Below, in pieces: positions 1-9,100 of a stretch of 58,061 nt of DNA. Below the pieces are notes generated by a model, which was given only the letters and a program-made list of their open reading frames with translations, searched no databases and was not told where the DNA came from. Every line of letters starts with the position of its first letter. The stretch's first letter is position 1. A program made the translations under genes and the position numbers. The stretch is from the NCBI GenBank assembly GCA_024763075.1, contig JANTGF010000015.1:1-58061 (forward strand). The letters are read 5' to 3'. The DNA is from Bacteroidales bacterium (lineage in GTDB: Bacteria; Bacteroidota; Bacteroidia; Bacteroidales; VadinHA17).

Positions 1-2
1 TC

Positions 3-1310
3 CTGCTAAATCTCATGGAGGCTCCAGTGCTTGGTTTCATTTTGTCTTATCTTATCTACTACATAGCACAACCCTCATCCAACCGTTATATTTTCAGGGA
101 AAATGACAACATCCCCATATATTTATTCATGAGTATAATCGTAGCTCTTTTTCTTTCACTGATTATCAGTGCTGAAGAGATATTTAAAGATTCCGGGATT
201 TTAAAAAGAGAACGTTTTTTACATTTAAACAGGAGTAGTTATATTTTTTCCAAAATTGTCATTTTATTTACTATCTCAGCTTTTCAGACCTGGCTTTTTA
301 TATTGGTCGGAAACTCTATCCTCGGAATAAAAGACATGAATGTTTATTTCTGGATTGCACTTTTCAGTACAGCGGCATTTGGGAATCTTCTTGGCCTTAA
401 TGTTTCCGCCTCCTTTAATTCTGCCATCACAATTTATATAATTATTCCGCTTCTGATTATTCCCATGATGCTATTAAGCGGGGCTATGTTTAGTTTTGAC
501 AAACTCAACAGAAACCTGGGAAGCGTGGATAAGGTTCCGGCTATTGCCGAGTTTATACCAACCCGCTGGACTTATGAAGCACTTATGGTTCATCAATTTA
601 AAGACAATCCGTTTGAGAAATATTTTTATGACCTCGAAAAGACAGAGAGTCAATCAGATTTTGAAATATCTCAAAGGATTCCTGCGCTTACTACTGCGCT
701 CGAAAATACATATCAACTTTATAAAAACCGAAAACTTTCTTCAGGCAATGAAGGAAAAATACATTTGCTAAGAAATGAAATTGAACGATACAACCGGCTA
801 ATCCCGGAAAGAAAATTTACCAGAATTGACAGACTAAATATTGCTGGATTTGATGAAGAAATCGCTTTCGCCCTAAAAAACCATTTAGGGAAAATTGAGA
901 GCTATTTTAGCAGAAAACTGCTTGATTCAGATAACCGGATTGAAAACAGAATTCAATATATGCTAAAAGAAAATCCTGTTTTATACCGGAAATTGAAAGA
1001 TGACTATTATAATGAAGCTGTTGGGGACATTGTCAAGAGTCGCTTTGAAAGAAACAGAATTCAGGAATATAAGGATCATCTTATCCAGCATTACCATCCA
1101 ATTTATCAGGATCCTGAGCCAATAGGAATACTTAATTTCAGATCACACTTTTATGCACCAAAAAAGTATTTTGCCGGAAAATATATTGCAACTTTTTGGT
1201 TTAATATTGCTGTTCTTTGGACGATGTCAATCGTATTATTTATATGCTTATATTTTGAATTACTTAAAAAGTCAATACAATTAATTGAAAATCTAAGGTT
1301 TAAAAATTAA
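3..1310 (+). CDS. ABC-2 type exporter, C-terminal membrane part (partial, cut by window edge)
   Basis: The reading frame is already open at the window edge (codons for Leu-Leu-Asn-Leu precede the first Met at 15), so this is the 3' part of a longer gene. About five hydrophobic spans lie within the first 160 residues, then a soluble region of about 200 residues, then a last membrane span near the C terminus. The stretch FIPTRWTYEALMV matches the conserved motif after the membrane domain of ABCG-like (ABC-2) permeases. In Bacteroidota such proteins usually carry an ATPase domain on the same chain, which would lie upstream. The substrate is unknown. The next gene, a lipoprotein, starts 36 nt downstream and probably shares the transcript. 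Confidence 0.8.
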   Translation: MLNLMEAPVLGFILSYLIYYIAQPSSNRYIFRENDNIPIYLFMSIIVALFLSLIISAEEIFKDSGILKRERFLHLNRSSYIFSKIVILFTISAFQTWLFILVGNSILGIKDMNVYFWIALFSTAAFGNLLGLNVSASFNSAITIYIIIPLLIIPMMLLSGAMFSFDKLNRNLGSVDKVPAIAEFIPTRWTYEALMVHQFKDNPFEKYFYDLEKTESQSDFEISQRIPALTTALENTYQLYKNRKLSSGNEGKIHLLRNEIERYNRLIPERKFTRIDRLNIAGFDEEIAFALKNHLGKIESYFSRKLLDSDNRIENRIQYMLKENPVLYRKLKDDYYNEAVGDIVKSRFERNRIQEYKDHLIQHYHPIYQDPEPIGILNFRSHFYAPKKYFAGKYIATFWFNIAVLWTMSIVLFICLYFELLKKSIQLIENLRFKN

Positions 1311-1346
1311 AATTTCTATTTTTGTTAAACTATATACAACCAGGTT

Positions 1347-2258
1347 ATGAAACTTAAAGTGAACATCCTACTCTTTCTGGTTATTTCAGGCATAATAATG
1401 AGTTGTAATCAGGGTAAAAACCGGACAACAGAAAATACATTCATCATTCCTGATTCTATTGATGAGGTGTCTATGCAGATACACGAAGAAGCAATGGCAG
1501 AAGTTATTGGCAATCTGGCCTCTCCGGTAGAGATTGCCGCTATGCTGAATGATCTGGGCATTCCATTTAACGGAACACTCATAGCTTCAACAGAAAAAGT
1601 GAAGGAACTTGAATCCGGATTTTATAAAGCACTTGCCCTGGGAGCCTATGGTGCTGATCTTGGGTATCTGAACATTTATAATAAGAATACTCAGATAATT
1701 GACTATATTTCATCCATTAAATATCTTACAGATGAATTAAATGTCGGGCAATTCTTTGACTTTAAAACATTGAATAGATTATGTGAGAACAAACATAATA
1801 TGGACTCACTCATGTTCGTGTCTGTTCATAGTTTTAACCAAATGAATTCATTCCTGGAAAGAACCGGAAACGGAAAAACCAGTGCCCTTGTTGTTACCGG
1901 ATTATGGCTTGAAGGTTTCTTTTTAGCTACGCAGATTGCTAAAGACAATTCAAAGGAAGAATTAATTGAAAGTATTGGCGATCAAAAAATCATTCTGAAT
2001 GACCTGCTTTCATTAATCGGTAACTACTCTGATAATTCGGAGCTTAAGAAACTAAAACAAGAGCTGGAAAAGCTGGCAGTCATTTACGAAGGAGTTGAAA
2101 TAAGCTATCAAACGGGAGAACCGGAAACCATAGAAAATGATGAAGGAATGCTGGAAATAATCCAAAATGAAAAAAGTGTTTTGCATATTACAGCTGAACA
2201 AATTGAAAGGATCAGGCAGGAAACTTATTTAATTCGAAATCATTTTATAAATTTATAG
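1347..2258 (+). CDS. Putative lipoprotein of unknown function
   Basis: The 303-residue product has a lipoprotein signal peptide ending at Ser-Cys (Cys20), so it is probably lipid-anchored in the outer membrane or periplasm. The rest is largely helical and rich in Glu, Lys and Leu, with no catalytic motif I recognise. It follows an ABC-2 exporter gene by 36 nt and precedes another small secreted protein gene by only 6 nt, so the three look like one operon. A role in envelope export is a guess from position only. Confidence 0.75.
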   Translation: MKLKVNILLFLVISGIIMSCNQGKNRTTENTFIIPDSIDEVSMQIHEEAMAEVIGNLASPVEIAAMLNDLGIPFNGTLIASTEKVKELESGFYKALALGAYGADLGYLNIYNKNTQIIDYISSIKYLTDELNVGQFFDFKTLNRLCENKHNMDSLMFVSVHSFNQMNSFLERTGNGKTSALVVTGLWLEGFFLATQIAKDNSKEELIESIGDQKIILNDLLSLIGNYSDNSELKKLKQELEKLAVIYEGVEISYQTGEPETIENDEGMLEIIQNEKSVLHITAEQIERIRQETYLIRNHFINL

Positions 2259-2285
2259 CCAAAAGTGAAGCCTTTAAATATTATC

Positions 2286-2729
2286 ATGAAAAAATTACAT
2301 TTATTGATACTTATAGCTTTTCTGGCAAATGCAATCCAATCCTTTTCACAGGGAGATAATAAATTATTGAATGATTGCATTGCTTCTTCCGGAAAGGATG
2401 CCTCCTATCTGAAAGATTTCACGATAAATTTACCGGAAGCAACCAATAAGCAACGCCCACCTGTATCAAAGAACAGCATTATTCTCAGGAAAAATACGAC
2501 CTATAGGTTTACAGTTTGCTCAGAGAGCAATTCAGAATCGGAAGCTATTATTCAGCTTTTTGATACGCAGAGACTCATCGCCAGCACTTATAATAAAAAA
2601 ACAGGGAAATGTTATAAATCTTTCAATTTTCATTGTTCAAAAACAGGCCCTTATAATATTTTCTTTTATTTTAAAGAAGGGAAAAAAGGAAATGCAATAG
2701 GTATTTTATCCTATGTGAAAAAGAAGTAA
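2286..2729 (+). CDS. Small secreted protein of unknown function
   Basis: The start at 2286 (MKKLHLLILIAF) is preferred over the in-frame GTG at 2265 because it begins directly with a signal peptide (Lys-Lys, hydrophobic core, cleavage near SFSQ-GD). The mature part is about 125 residues. It looks beta-rich (IILRKNTTYRFTVC, then IIQLFDTQR), has several Cys residues and ends in a basic tail. I do not recognise the family. It is the last gene of the apparent exporter-lipoprotein operon. Confidence 0.65.
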   Translation: MKKLHLLILIAFLANAIQSFSQGDNKLLNDCIASSGKDASYLKDFTINLPEATNKQRPPVSKNSIILRKNTTYRFTVCSESNSESEAIIQLFDTQRLIASTYNKKTGKCYKSFNFHCSKTGPYNIFFYFKEGKKGNAIGILSYVKKK

Positions 2730-2814
2730 GCTCTGCAGAAAGCTCAAAATCAAGGAAACAAAATAAACTGAATTCTGTCTACAATACTGAAGTTTTAAAC
2801 CTGATTGTTCATTG

Positions 2815-3810
2815 TTAAAAAATAAGTGGGATATACATAATCAGGATCATTCCGGCCAGATAAACTGAAAACAAGGATTTCGCTATCCAAGTTTCTTTTG
2901 CAAAAGAAAAATAATTTGCCAATATAAAACTTACCGGTAAGGCAATTCCTGTAACAAGGAATATTCTGGCTTCAGGTTGGAGAAATAAATAAGTTACAAC
3001 TAGCACCAGAAATAACCAAATCAGCAAATAAAAATACCTTTTGGACCTTACCATTTTTTGATTTAAGTGAATGATCAGAGAAAAAGTTGTATAAAGTGCA
3101 AAAACCGAAATAAATATCAGGCTTATTATTCTTCCCGGTTCCAGCGAAAGTTCAAATCCTCCGTAAGAAAATACAGTAAGAATCATCTCATTTAAGTCGT
3201 TTACTGACCCGGTTCTAAAATAGCGAATTCCGTATAAGATCCACCAGGGAGTTAAATAACCGGCAAAAGAAACAAGCCAGTCACGCCAATGAGTGTAACG
3301 GAAGATTATAAGTCCGGTCCAGATTATAACCAATAATACTATAAAGGGCAAGTAAAACAAGCTACTCAGCGCAAACAAAAATCCGGAATTGTATAATGAA
3401 GCCAGATTTTTCTTTTTATGAAAAACTGAGAAAAACTGCATAAAACCAAGAGAAACAAAAAACATCCCCAACAAAGCAGGATTTATTTGCTGAATTCCTG
3501 TAACCCATGCAGATGATAAAATAAAAAAAAGTGACGGCAGATAACTTCTTTTCTCAATAACCTTACTCCCGAAGTTAAACCAGGAGAGCAAAAAAGATAA
3601 TAATATCCACGCAACAAATCCTATAATAATTTTCAAGGTATCCGGGACAGAATAAAGGTCATTCAACATATTATCAAAAGGGGACCCGCCAAAGCTCCCA
3701 TCATATAAATACACCTCGGGCTTTACAAAAACAGGTATCCAGGCTACCAAAGCTGTAATAAAAATTAAAATAATAACATAAGGGTGAATACTTTTAAAAG
3801 TACTTAACAT
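2815..3810 (-). CDS. DUF6427 family integral membrane protein
   Basis: The 331-residue polytopic membrane protein has roughly nine hydrophobic segments. The pattern of conserved aromatic and Pro residues (FWILYG-like and TPWWILYGIRYF) is that of the Bacteroidota family DUF6427, whose function is unknown. It starts 25 nt after the purD stop on the same strand, so it is probably cotranscribed with purD. That gives no clear functional link, because membrane proteins of this family sit next to varied housekeeping genes. Confidence 0.75.
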   Translation of the reverse strand: MLSTFKSIHPYVIILIFITALVAWIPVFVKPEVYLYDGSFGGSPFDNMLNDLYSVPDTLKIIIGFVAWILLSFLLSWFNFGSKVIEKRSYLPSLFFILSSAWVTGIQQINPALLGMFFVSLGFMQFFSVFHKKKNLASLYNSGFLFALSSLFYLPFIVLLVIIWTGLIIFRYTHWRDWLVSFAGYLTPWWILYGIRYFRTGSVNDLNEMILTVFSYGGFELSLEPGRIISLIFISVFALYTTFSLIIHLNQKMVRSKRYFYLLIWLFLVLVVTYLFLQPEARIFLVTGIALPVSFILANYFSFAKETWIAKSLFSVYLAGMILIMYIPLIF

Positions 3811-3835
3811 AAGCTGTTTTGAATAACTTCAACTA

Positions 3836-5104
3836 TTATAAATCAAAACCGATATCCTTTCTGAAATACATTTCCTTAAAACTGATTTTTGAAGCATTTT
3901 TATAAGAGACTTTTAATGCTTCCTTAAAATCAGAGCCATAAGAACTGACAGCCAGAACCCGGCCTCCGTTTGTTAAAACACTTCCTGATTCTTTTCTTGT
4001 TCCCGCATGATAGATGATGCTGTCTTCCACTTTCTCAAGTCCGGTTATCTTAAATCCCTTTTGATAGGCTTCAGGATATCCGCCTGAAACCAGCATAAGG
4101 GTAGTTACGGAGCGTTCATCAATTTCCAATTGTTCCCGATTTAATTCTCCCTCACTAACAAGATTGAGAATCTGAAGCAAATCCGATTTAATTCTGGGAA
4201 TAACAACCTCAGCCTCAGGATCTCCCATTCTCACATTATATTCAATCACATAAGGGTCTCCTTCAACATTCATTAATCCGATAAAAATAAAACCTTTATA
4301 ATCAATCTCTTCCTTCTTTAACCCATTCATAGTCGGTTTAACGATTCTTTCTTCCACTTTTCTTAAAAATTCTTTTCCGGCAAAAGGAACCGGAGAGACA
4401 GCCCCCATTCCACCTGTATTCAGGCCTGTATCTCCTTCGCCAATTCTCTTATAATCTTTAGCTTCCGGAAGTATAACATATGAACTTCCATCCGTTAAAA
4501 CAAAAACTGAAAGTTCAATCCCTTTTAAAAAATCCTCAATTACAACTTTGCTTCCTGCACTCCCGAATTTCCCATCAAAAATTTCTTTTAATTCCTGATA
4601 TGCAATTTCCAGATCATTCAGTATCAGGACTCCCTTTCCTGCTGCAAGCCCATCGGCTTTTAAAACATAAGGAGGTGTTATTGTTTTCAAAAACTCCCTG
4701 GCTTCTTCAAGACTATCCTTATTAAATGATTTATAAGCTGCGGTCGGAATATTATACTTCTGCATAAAGTCTTTTGCAAATTCCTTACTTCCTTCCAAAA
4801 GTGCACCTTTTTTATCCGGGCCTATGATCTTTATACCGGCAAGTTGCCTGTCATTATGAAAAAAATCCACAATACCTGCAACCAACGGATTTTCAGGCCC
4901 TACAATAAGCATATCTATTGCCATCTCCAGGCAAAATGCCTTTACCTTGTAAAAGTCAGAAATATCTATCTGTACATTTTCACCAGGTTCCGAAGTTCCG
5001 GCATTTCCCGGCGCAATATATAATTTGGTGAGTAGAGGGCTTTGGGCAACTTTCCAGGCAATGGCATGTTCCCTGCCTCCGGAACCTAAAATTAATACTT
5101 TCAT
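3836..5104 (-). CDS. purD: Phosphoribosylamine-glycine ligase (GAR synthetase)
   Basis: PurD catalyses the ATP-dependent joining of glycine to phosphoribosylamine, the second step of de novo purine synthesis in the cytoplasm. The 422-residue product has the usual family length. The N terminus MKVLILGSGGREHAIAW is diagnostic, a typical ATP-grasp domain follows (VLKADGLAAGKGV; NTGGMGAVSPVP), and the metal/ATP motif EYNVRMGDPEAEVV lies near residue 290. The start is the only Met giving the canonical N terminus. A Bacteroidota -7 box lies about 45 nt upstream, and a DUF6427 gene follows at 25 nt. Confidence 0.97.
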   Translation of the reverse strand: MKVLILGSGGREHAIAWKVAQSPLLTKLYIAPGNAGTSEPGENVQIDISDFYKVKAFCLEMAIDMLIVGPENPLVAGIVDFFHNDRQLAGIKIIGPDKKGALLEGSKEFAKDFMQKYNIPTAAYKSFNKDSLEEAREFLKTITPPYVLKADGLAAGKGVLILNDLEIAYQELKEIFDGKFGSAGSKVVIEDFLKGIELSVFVLTDGSSYVILPEAKDYKRIGEGDTGLNTGGMGAVSPVPFAGKEFLRKVEERIVKPTMNGLKKEEIDYKGFIFIGLMNVEGDPYVIEYNVRMGDPEAEVVIPRIKSDLLQILNLVSEGELNREQLEIDERSVTTLMLVSGGYPEAYQKGFKITGLEKVEDSIIYHAGTRKESGSVLTNGGRVLAVSSYGSDFKEALKVSYKNASKISFKEMYFRKDIGFDL

Positions 5105-5148
5105 TAAAGAATAATTATGTTATTATAGTTTGGGATAATAATGGTTTT

Positions 5149-5156
5149 CAAAGGTA
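5149..5156 (-). promoter_or_regulatory. Putative -7 element of the purD promoter
   Basis: On the minus strand the sequence reads TACCTTTG, an exact match to the Bacteroidota -7 consensus TAnnTTTG, about 45 nt before the purD start. No TTG lies at the ideal -33 distance, so this is a one-box prediction. Confidence 0.5.
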
Positions 5157-5203
5157 ATAAAGAAATTTTTATTCCATGAATTGATCCAAAAAATTTCCGC
5201 AAT

Positions 5204-5229
5204 AAAAAACCCCTCATTTCTGAAGGGTT
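5204..5229 (-). terminator. Rho-independent terminator after the porP/sprF gene
   Basis: On the minus strand a 9-bp stem (AACCCTTCA paired with TGAGGGGTT, one G-T pair) closes a GAAA tetraloop and runs into a T tract. It lies just after the porP stop and ends the two-gene surface-protein operon. Confidence 0.85.
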
Positions 5230-5251
5230 CATTATTAAATCAAACATACTT

Positions 5252-6142
5252 TTATCTCAGGAAATTGCCAAACCTGTAAATTACCATAATTTCATGGGAA
5301 CCACCGGAAACAGTTGTAATATCAGAGAGGCCAATATCATAAGCATAACCAATATTCAATCCACCGGTTTGGTAACCCAGTTGTAAAATAATTGCATTTG
5401 AAGTCCGGTACGAAACACCCAAAGAAATCATTTTCATATAAGTAGCATAAACATTAACATCAGCCTGAAAAACACTTCCTTCCAGGTATTTCAAAAGAAC
5501 AGAAGGTTCTAGCTCAAAATCCTTTCCTATTCTGAAATTATAACCCATATTCATAAAATAGTGTCTGATCCTTTTGTTGTCTGCGATATCACTGGCATCA
5601 TACTCTATCCTACCCTGAAACAGCTGATAAACCGCTAATCCTAAGTAGTAATTCTTTGCATGATAATAAACACCAAAGGCAGCATCCGGTACAACTTTCT
5701 TTTCTGACCCCTGAATTACAGGATCAGTAGGATCTTCAACCACAAAGCTTTGTTTATTCAGGTAATACTGGTATAAAAAAGCTGACAATCCAAACGACAG
5801 GTATGAAGAATCAGTAGTATTTAAGGAAATATGATAAGCATAAGTTGCTTCCATACCTGTACGGCGTAAAGGCCCTTGTACATTATTAATTATCTGGAGT
5901 CCCACTCCCATACTTTTACCCACACCCAAATGTGTGCTTAAGCGCTGAGTAGTAGGGGCACCATCAATCCCAATCCAGGATTTTCTAAAGGAGAATGCAG
6001 TAGGCATTCCTTCCTCGCTACCGGCAACAGCGGGATTAATTTCGTATTTATTCAAATTATACAGACTACTGATGTTCATTTGTTGACCAAACATCATACC
6101 AGTCATACATAATCCTATTATCAGCAAATAATATTTTTTCAT
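5252..6142 (-). CDS. PorP/SprF family T9SS outer membrane protein
   Basis: The 296-residue product has a signal peptide (MKKYYLLIIGLCMTGMMFGQ) followed by a beta-barrel-like protein of the PorP/SprF family. The N-terminal motif (SSLYNLNKYEINPAVAG) and the C-terminal ending in an aromatic-rich strand are typical. Members help secrete or attach partner adhesins exported by the type IX secretion system. It starts 19 nt after the SprB-repeat protein gene on the same strand, the classic pairing of a large CHU_C-domain adhesin with a dedicated PorP/SprF partner. Genomes in this phylum hold many paralogs, so no specific symbol is given. Confidence 0.93.
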   Translation of the reverse strand: MKKYYLLIIGLCMTGMMFGQQMNISSLYNLNKYEINPAVAGSEEGMPTAFSFRKSWIGIDGAPTTQRLSTHLGVGKSMGVGLQIINNVQGPLRRTGMEATYAYHISLNTTDSSYLSFGLSAFLYQYYLNKQSFVVEDPTDPVIQGSEKKVVPDAAFGVYYHAKNYYLGLAVYQLFQGRIEYDASDIADNKRIRHYFMNMGYNFRIGKDFELEPSVLLKYLEGSVFQADVNVYATYMKMISLGVSYRTSNAIILQLGYQTGGLNIGYAYDIGLSDITTVSGGSHEIMVIYRFGNFLR

Positions 6143-6161
6143 AACTATTGAATAAAATTTC

Positions 6162-9100
6162 CTATTTAATAATGTTTACCGTACCAGATTTAGGATTTTC
6201 TCCATTATCCAGATCTATGATATAGTAATAAGTTCCTGCAGGCAATGATTGCCCGTTATAGGTTCCATCCCATGGTTCGGGATACCCAACGGCTGAGTTA
6301 AATACCAGTGATCCCCAGCTATTGAATATCTTCACTGTTGCATTCGGATAATTCCATATCCTGTATATTGTCCATTTTTCATTGATACCATCTCCGTTCG
6401 GAGAAAATGCATTGTAAAGTTCAATCGTACAATCCTGTGTTGGTGAGAGTTTTACCTGCAGGTTGTTGCTGACTACAGGGCCACAATTATTTTCATCGTT
6501 CACTTCAACCGTATAAACACCCACCTTAAGTCCGGTAAAGTTACCGTCAGAATTCTGATCAATCACATTTGCTCCCTGCTTAAGCACATAAACCAATGTG
6601 CCGATCCCACCATTTGCAGTCACAATAACCGATCCTGTAGCTTCTCCCAGGCAGGTGTGTGTAGCATCTTCAGAAGTTATCAATATTGCATCCGGTTCTT
6701 CAACATTAACAAGTTCATCAGCTGACACACAACTGTTCGCGTCTCTGGCTGTTAAAGTATAACTTCCCTGCATTAAATCGGCAAAAATACTGTCAGAAAC
6801 AAAGTTTGTACCACCGTCAATTGAATATTCATACGGGCCGGTACCTCCTGTCGCATGAATTATAATTTTACCGGTTGTTGAAGAATTACAACTCGCATCT
6901 TCAACCGTTGAAGATATCGTCACAGCTGTTGGTTCTCCAATTTCAACAGGATCTCCGGTTACTGTACAGGCATGTTCATCCTGTACCATTACGGTATAAG
7001 TTCCGGCTGATAAATTAATAATATTCGGATCAGACTGCCAGGTTGTACCGTTATCAATGGAATACTCATAAGGAGGCGTTCCTCCTGTTACATCCACTGC
7101 CAGAGAGCCATTATTATCTCCTGCACAACCGGTAACATCTGTCGGGGTAACAGAATTTATTATCACCGGTTCAGGCTCAAGAATTGTAACAGTTGTACCC
7201 AATACCATACAGGAATTCACATCACTAACCGCAACATCATAATTACCTGCTGCCAAACCCGGAAAAACACTATCTGCCTGGAATGATGTTCCTCCGTCAA
7301 TGGAGTACTGTAAAGGTTGTGTTCCTCCAATGGCATGAATTACCAGACTACCTGACGGATCACCCGTACAAGAAAATACATGTGTAATACTCACGGAGTC
7401 AATGATAATTTCCAGTGGTTCCATAACTGTAAATGTTGTATCCTTTGAACAACTATTATCATCAGTAATGGTGACCATATAATCTCCAATGGTGAGACCT
7501 GAAATATCTTTTGTTGTTTCACCGGAATCCCATAAGAAACTATATGGAGAAGTCCCACCGGTTACATCAAGTGTAATTGCTCCGTCAGCCCCGCTGTTAC
7601 AGGACACATCGGTAATACTTGCTGTTACCGAAATAGCATCCGGCTCAGCCAGTGTTTGACTGCCCTGAGCCGTACAACCGTTTTCATCTGTAACGGTAAC
7701 TGTATAGGTTCCGGCTGGCAGTGAAGTAGCCTGTTTTGTATTTTGATGACCGAGGTCATCCCACAGATAATTGTAATTGCCAAACCCACCAACAGGATTA
7801 GCCTCCAACTCTCCATCAAAAGATCCATTACACAGAACATTCTGTAAAATATCAATAGTTGGCACTTCCAGCAAAGGAGGCTCTACCACAGTTATTGAAT
7901 TAATCCCTTCCTGACATCCGTTGGCATCTGTAACCAGTATATCATAATCTCCAGGACCTAAATTTGCTATATCTGACTGACTGGAAACATATCCATCCGG
8001 CCCGTTCCAGCTATAAGTATAAGGTAAGGTACCACCGGTTGCTGTTATATTTATTGCTCCATCTGCTATCCCGTTACAACTGACATCCATTGTAGTATCA
8101 CGGCTTACTGACAGTGAGGTTACCGGTTCAGAAATTGCAACATCTGCATTTGCAGTTTTCATATCTGCATCTGTTACAGTAACATGATAAAAACCAGCAA
8201 TGGCTCCAATCAGAACAGAATCAGATCCAACCGGAGTTCCGGAATCATCCGTCCAGACCCAGGTATACGGGGCCCTGCCCCCTGTTGTAGTGACTGTTGC
8301 GGAACCATCTGCACCACCTTTACATTTTACATTTTTCGTTGAATCAGCAATAATAAAAGCAAGAAAAGCGGCATTATCATTTACTGTAAAAATCGTATCT
8401 GTGGAACAACCATTATCATCCATGGCTGATACAATATAGCTACCTCCATCAACTAATCCGGAAAGATCTTTGTCAGTGGAGGTAAAACCATTAGGTCCGG
8501 CCCATAAATAAGTATATGGTGCCACTCCATTGGAAACATTCAGTGTAACAGCCCCGTTTGCCCCGGGAGGAGTTACAATATCAGTTACAACCGAACCTGT
8601 AAAACTAAATGGAACCGGCTCATTTACTACATAAGCCGTACTGTCATAACAACCATTATCATCGGTAACCTTAACACTATAAGTACCGGCACTTAAACCG
8701 GTCTGATCTTTATCACCGGCTACCAAACCGGAACCATCTTCCGTTGACCATGAATAAAGATAATCAGTGGAAACCGTACCTCCACTTACCGTAAGTGTAA
8801 TGGTACCATCATCTCCGCTATTGCATTTAACATCCGTTACTGTAGTGGAAACAGAAACTGGTAACGGGTCGTCAAGCGTTGAGGCAACTACCACAGTTTC
8901 ATCAATAGCGTCTGTTACCGTTACCGTATAAGTTCCGCCAAGCAAATTGGAAATAGTATCATTCGTGCCCGTAAAACCACCCGGACCAACCCAGGAATAG
9001 TTGTATGGAGGTACTCCGTAAAAAGCACTAACAATCAACTGGCCATCAGCCGAACCGTTACAACTAATTAATTTATCTTTAACAATACTGGCTGTAAAGT

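Noticed and set aside
15-1310. A complete small permease starting at the first ATG
   Set aside because: The frame is open upstream to the window edge and the conserved ABC-2 segment begins before that ATG, so the gene is cut.
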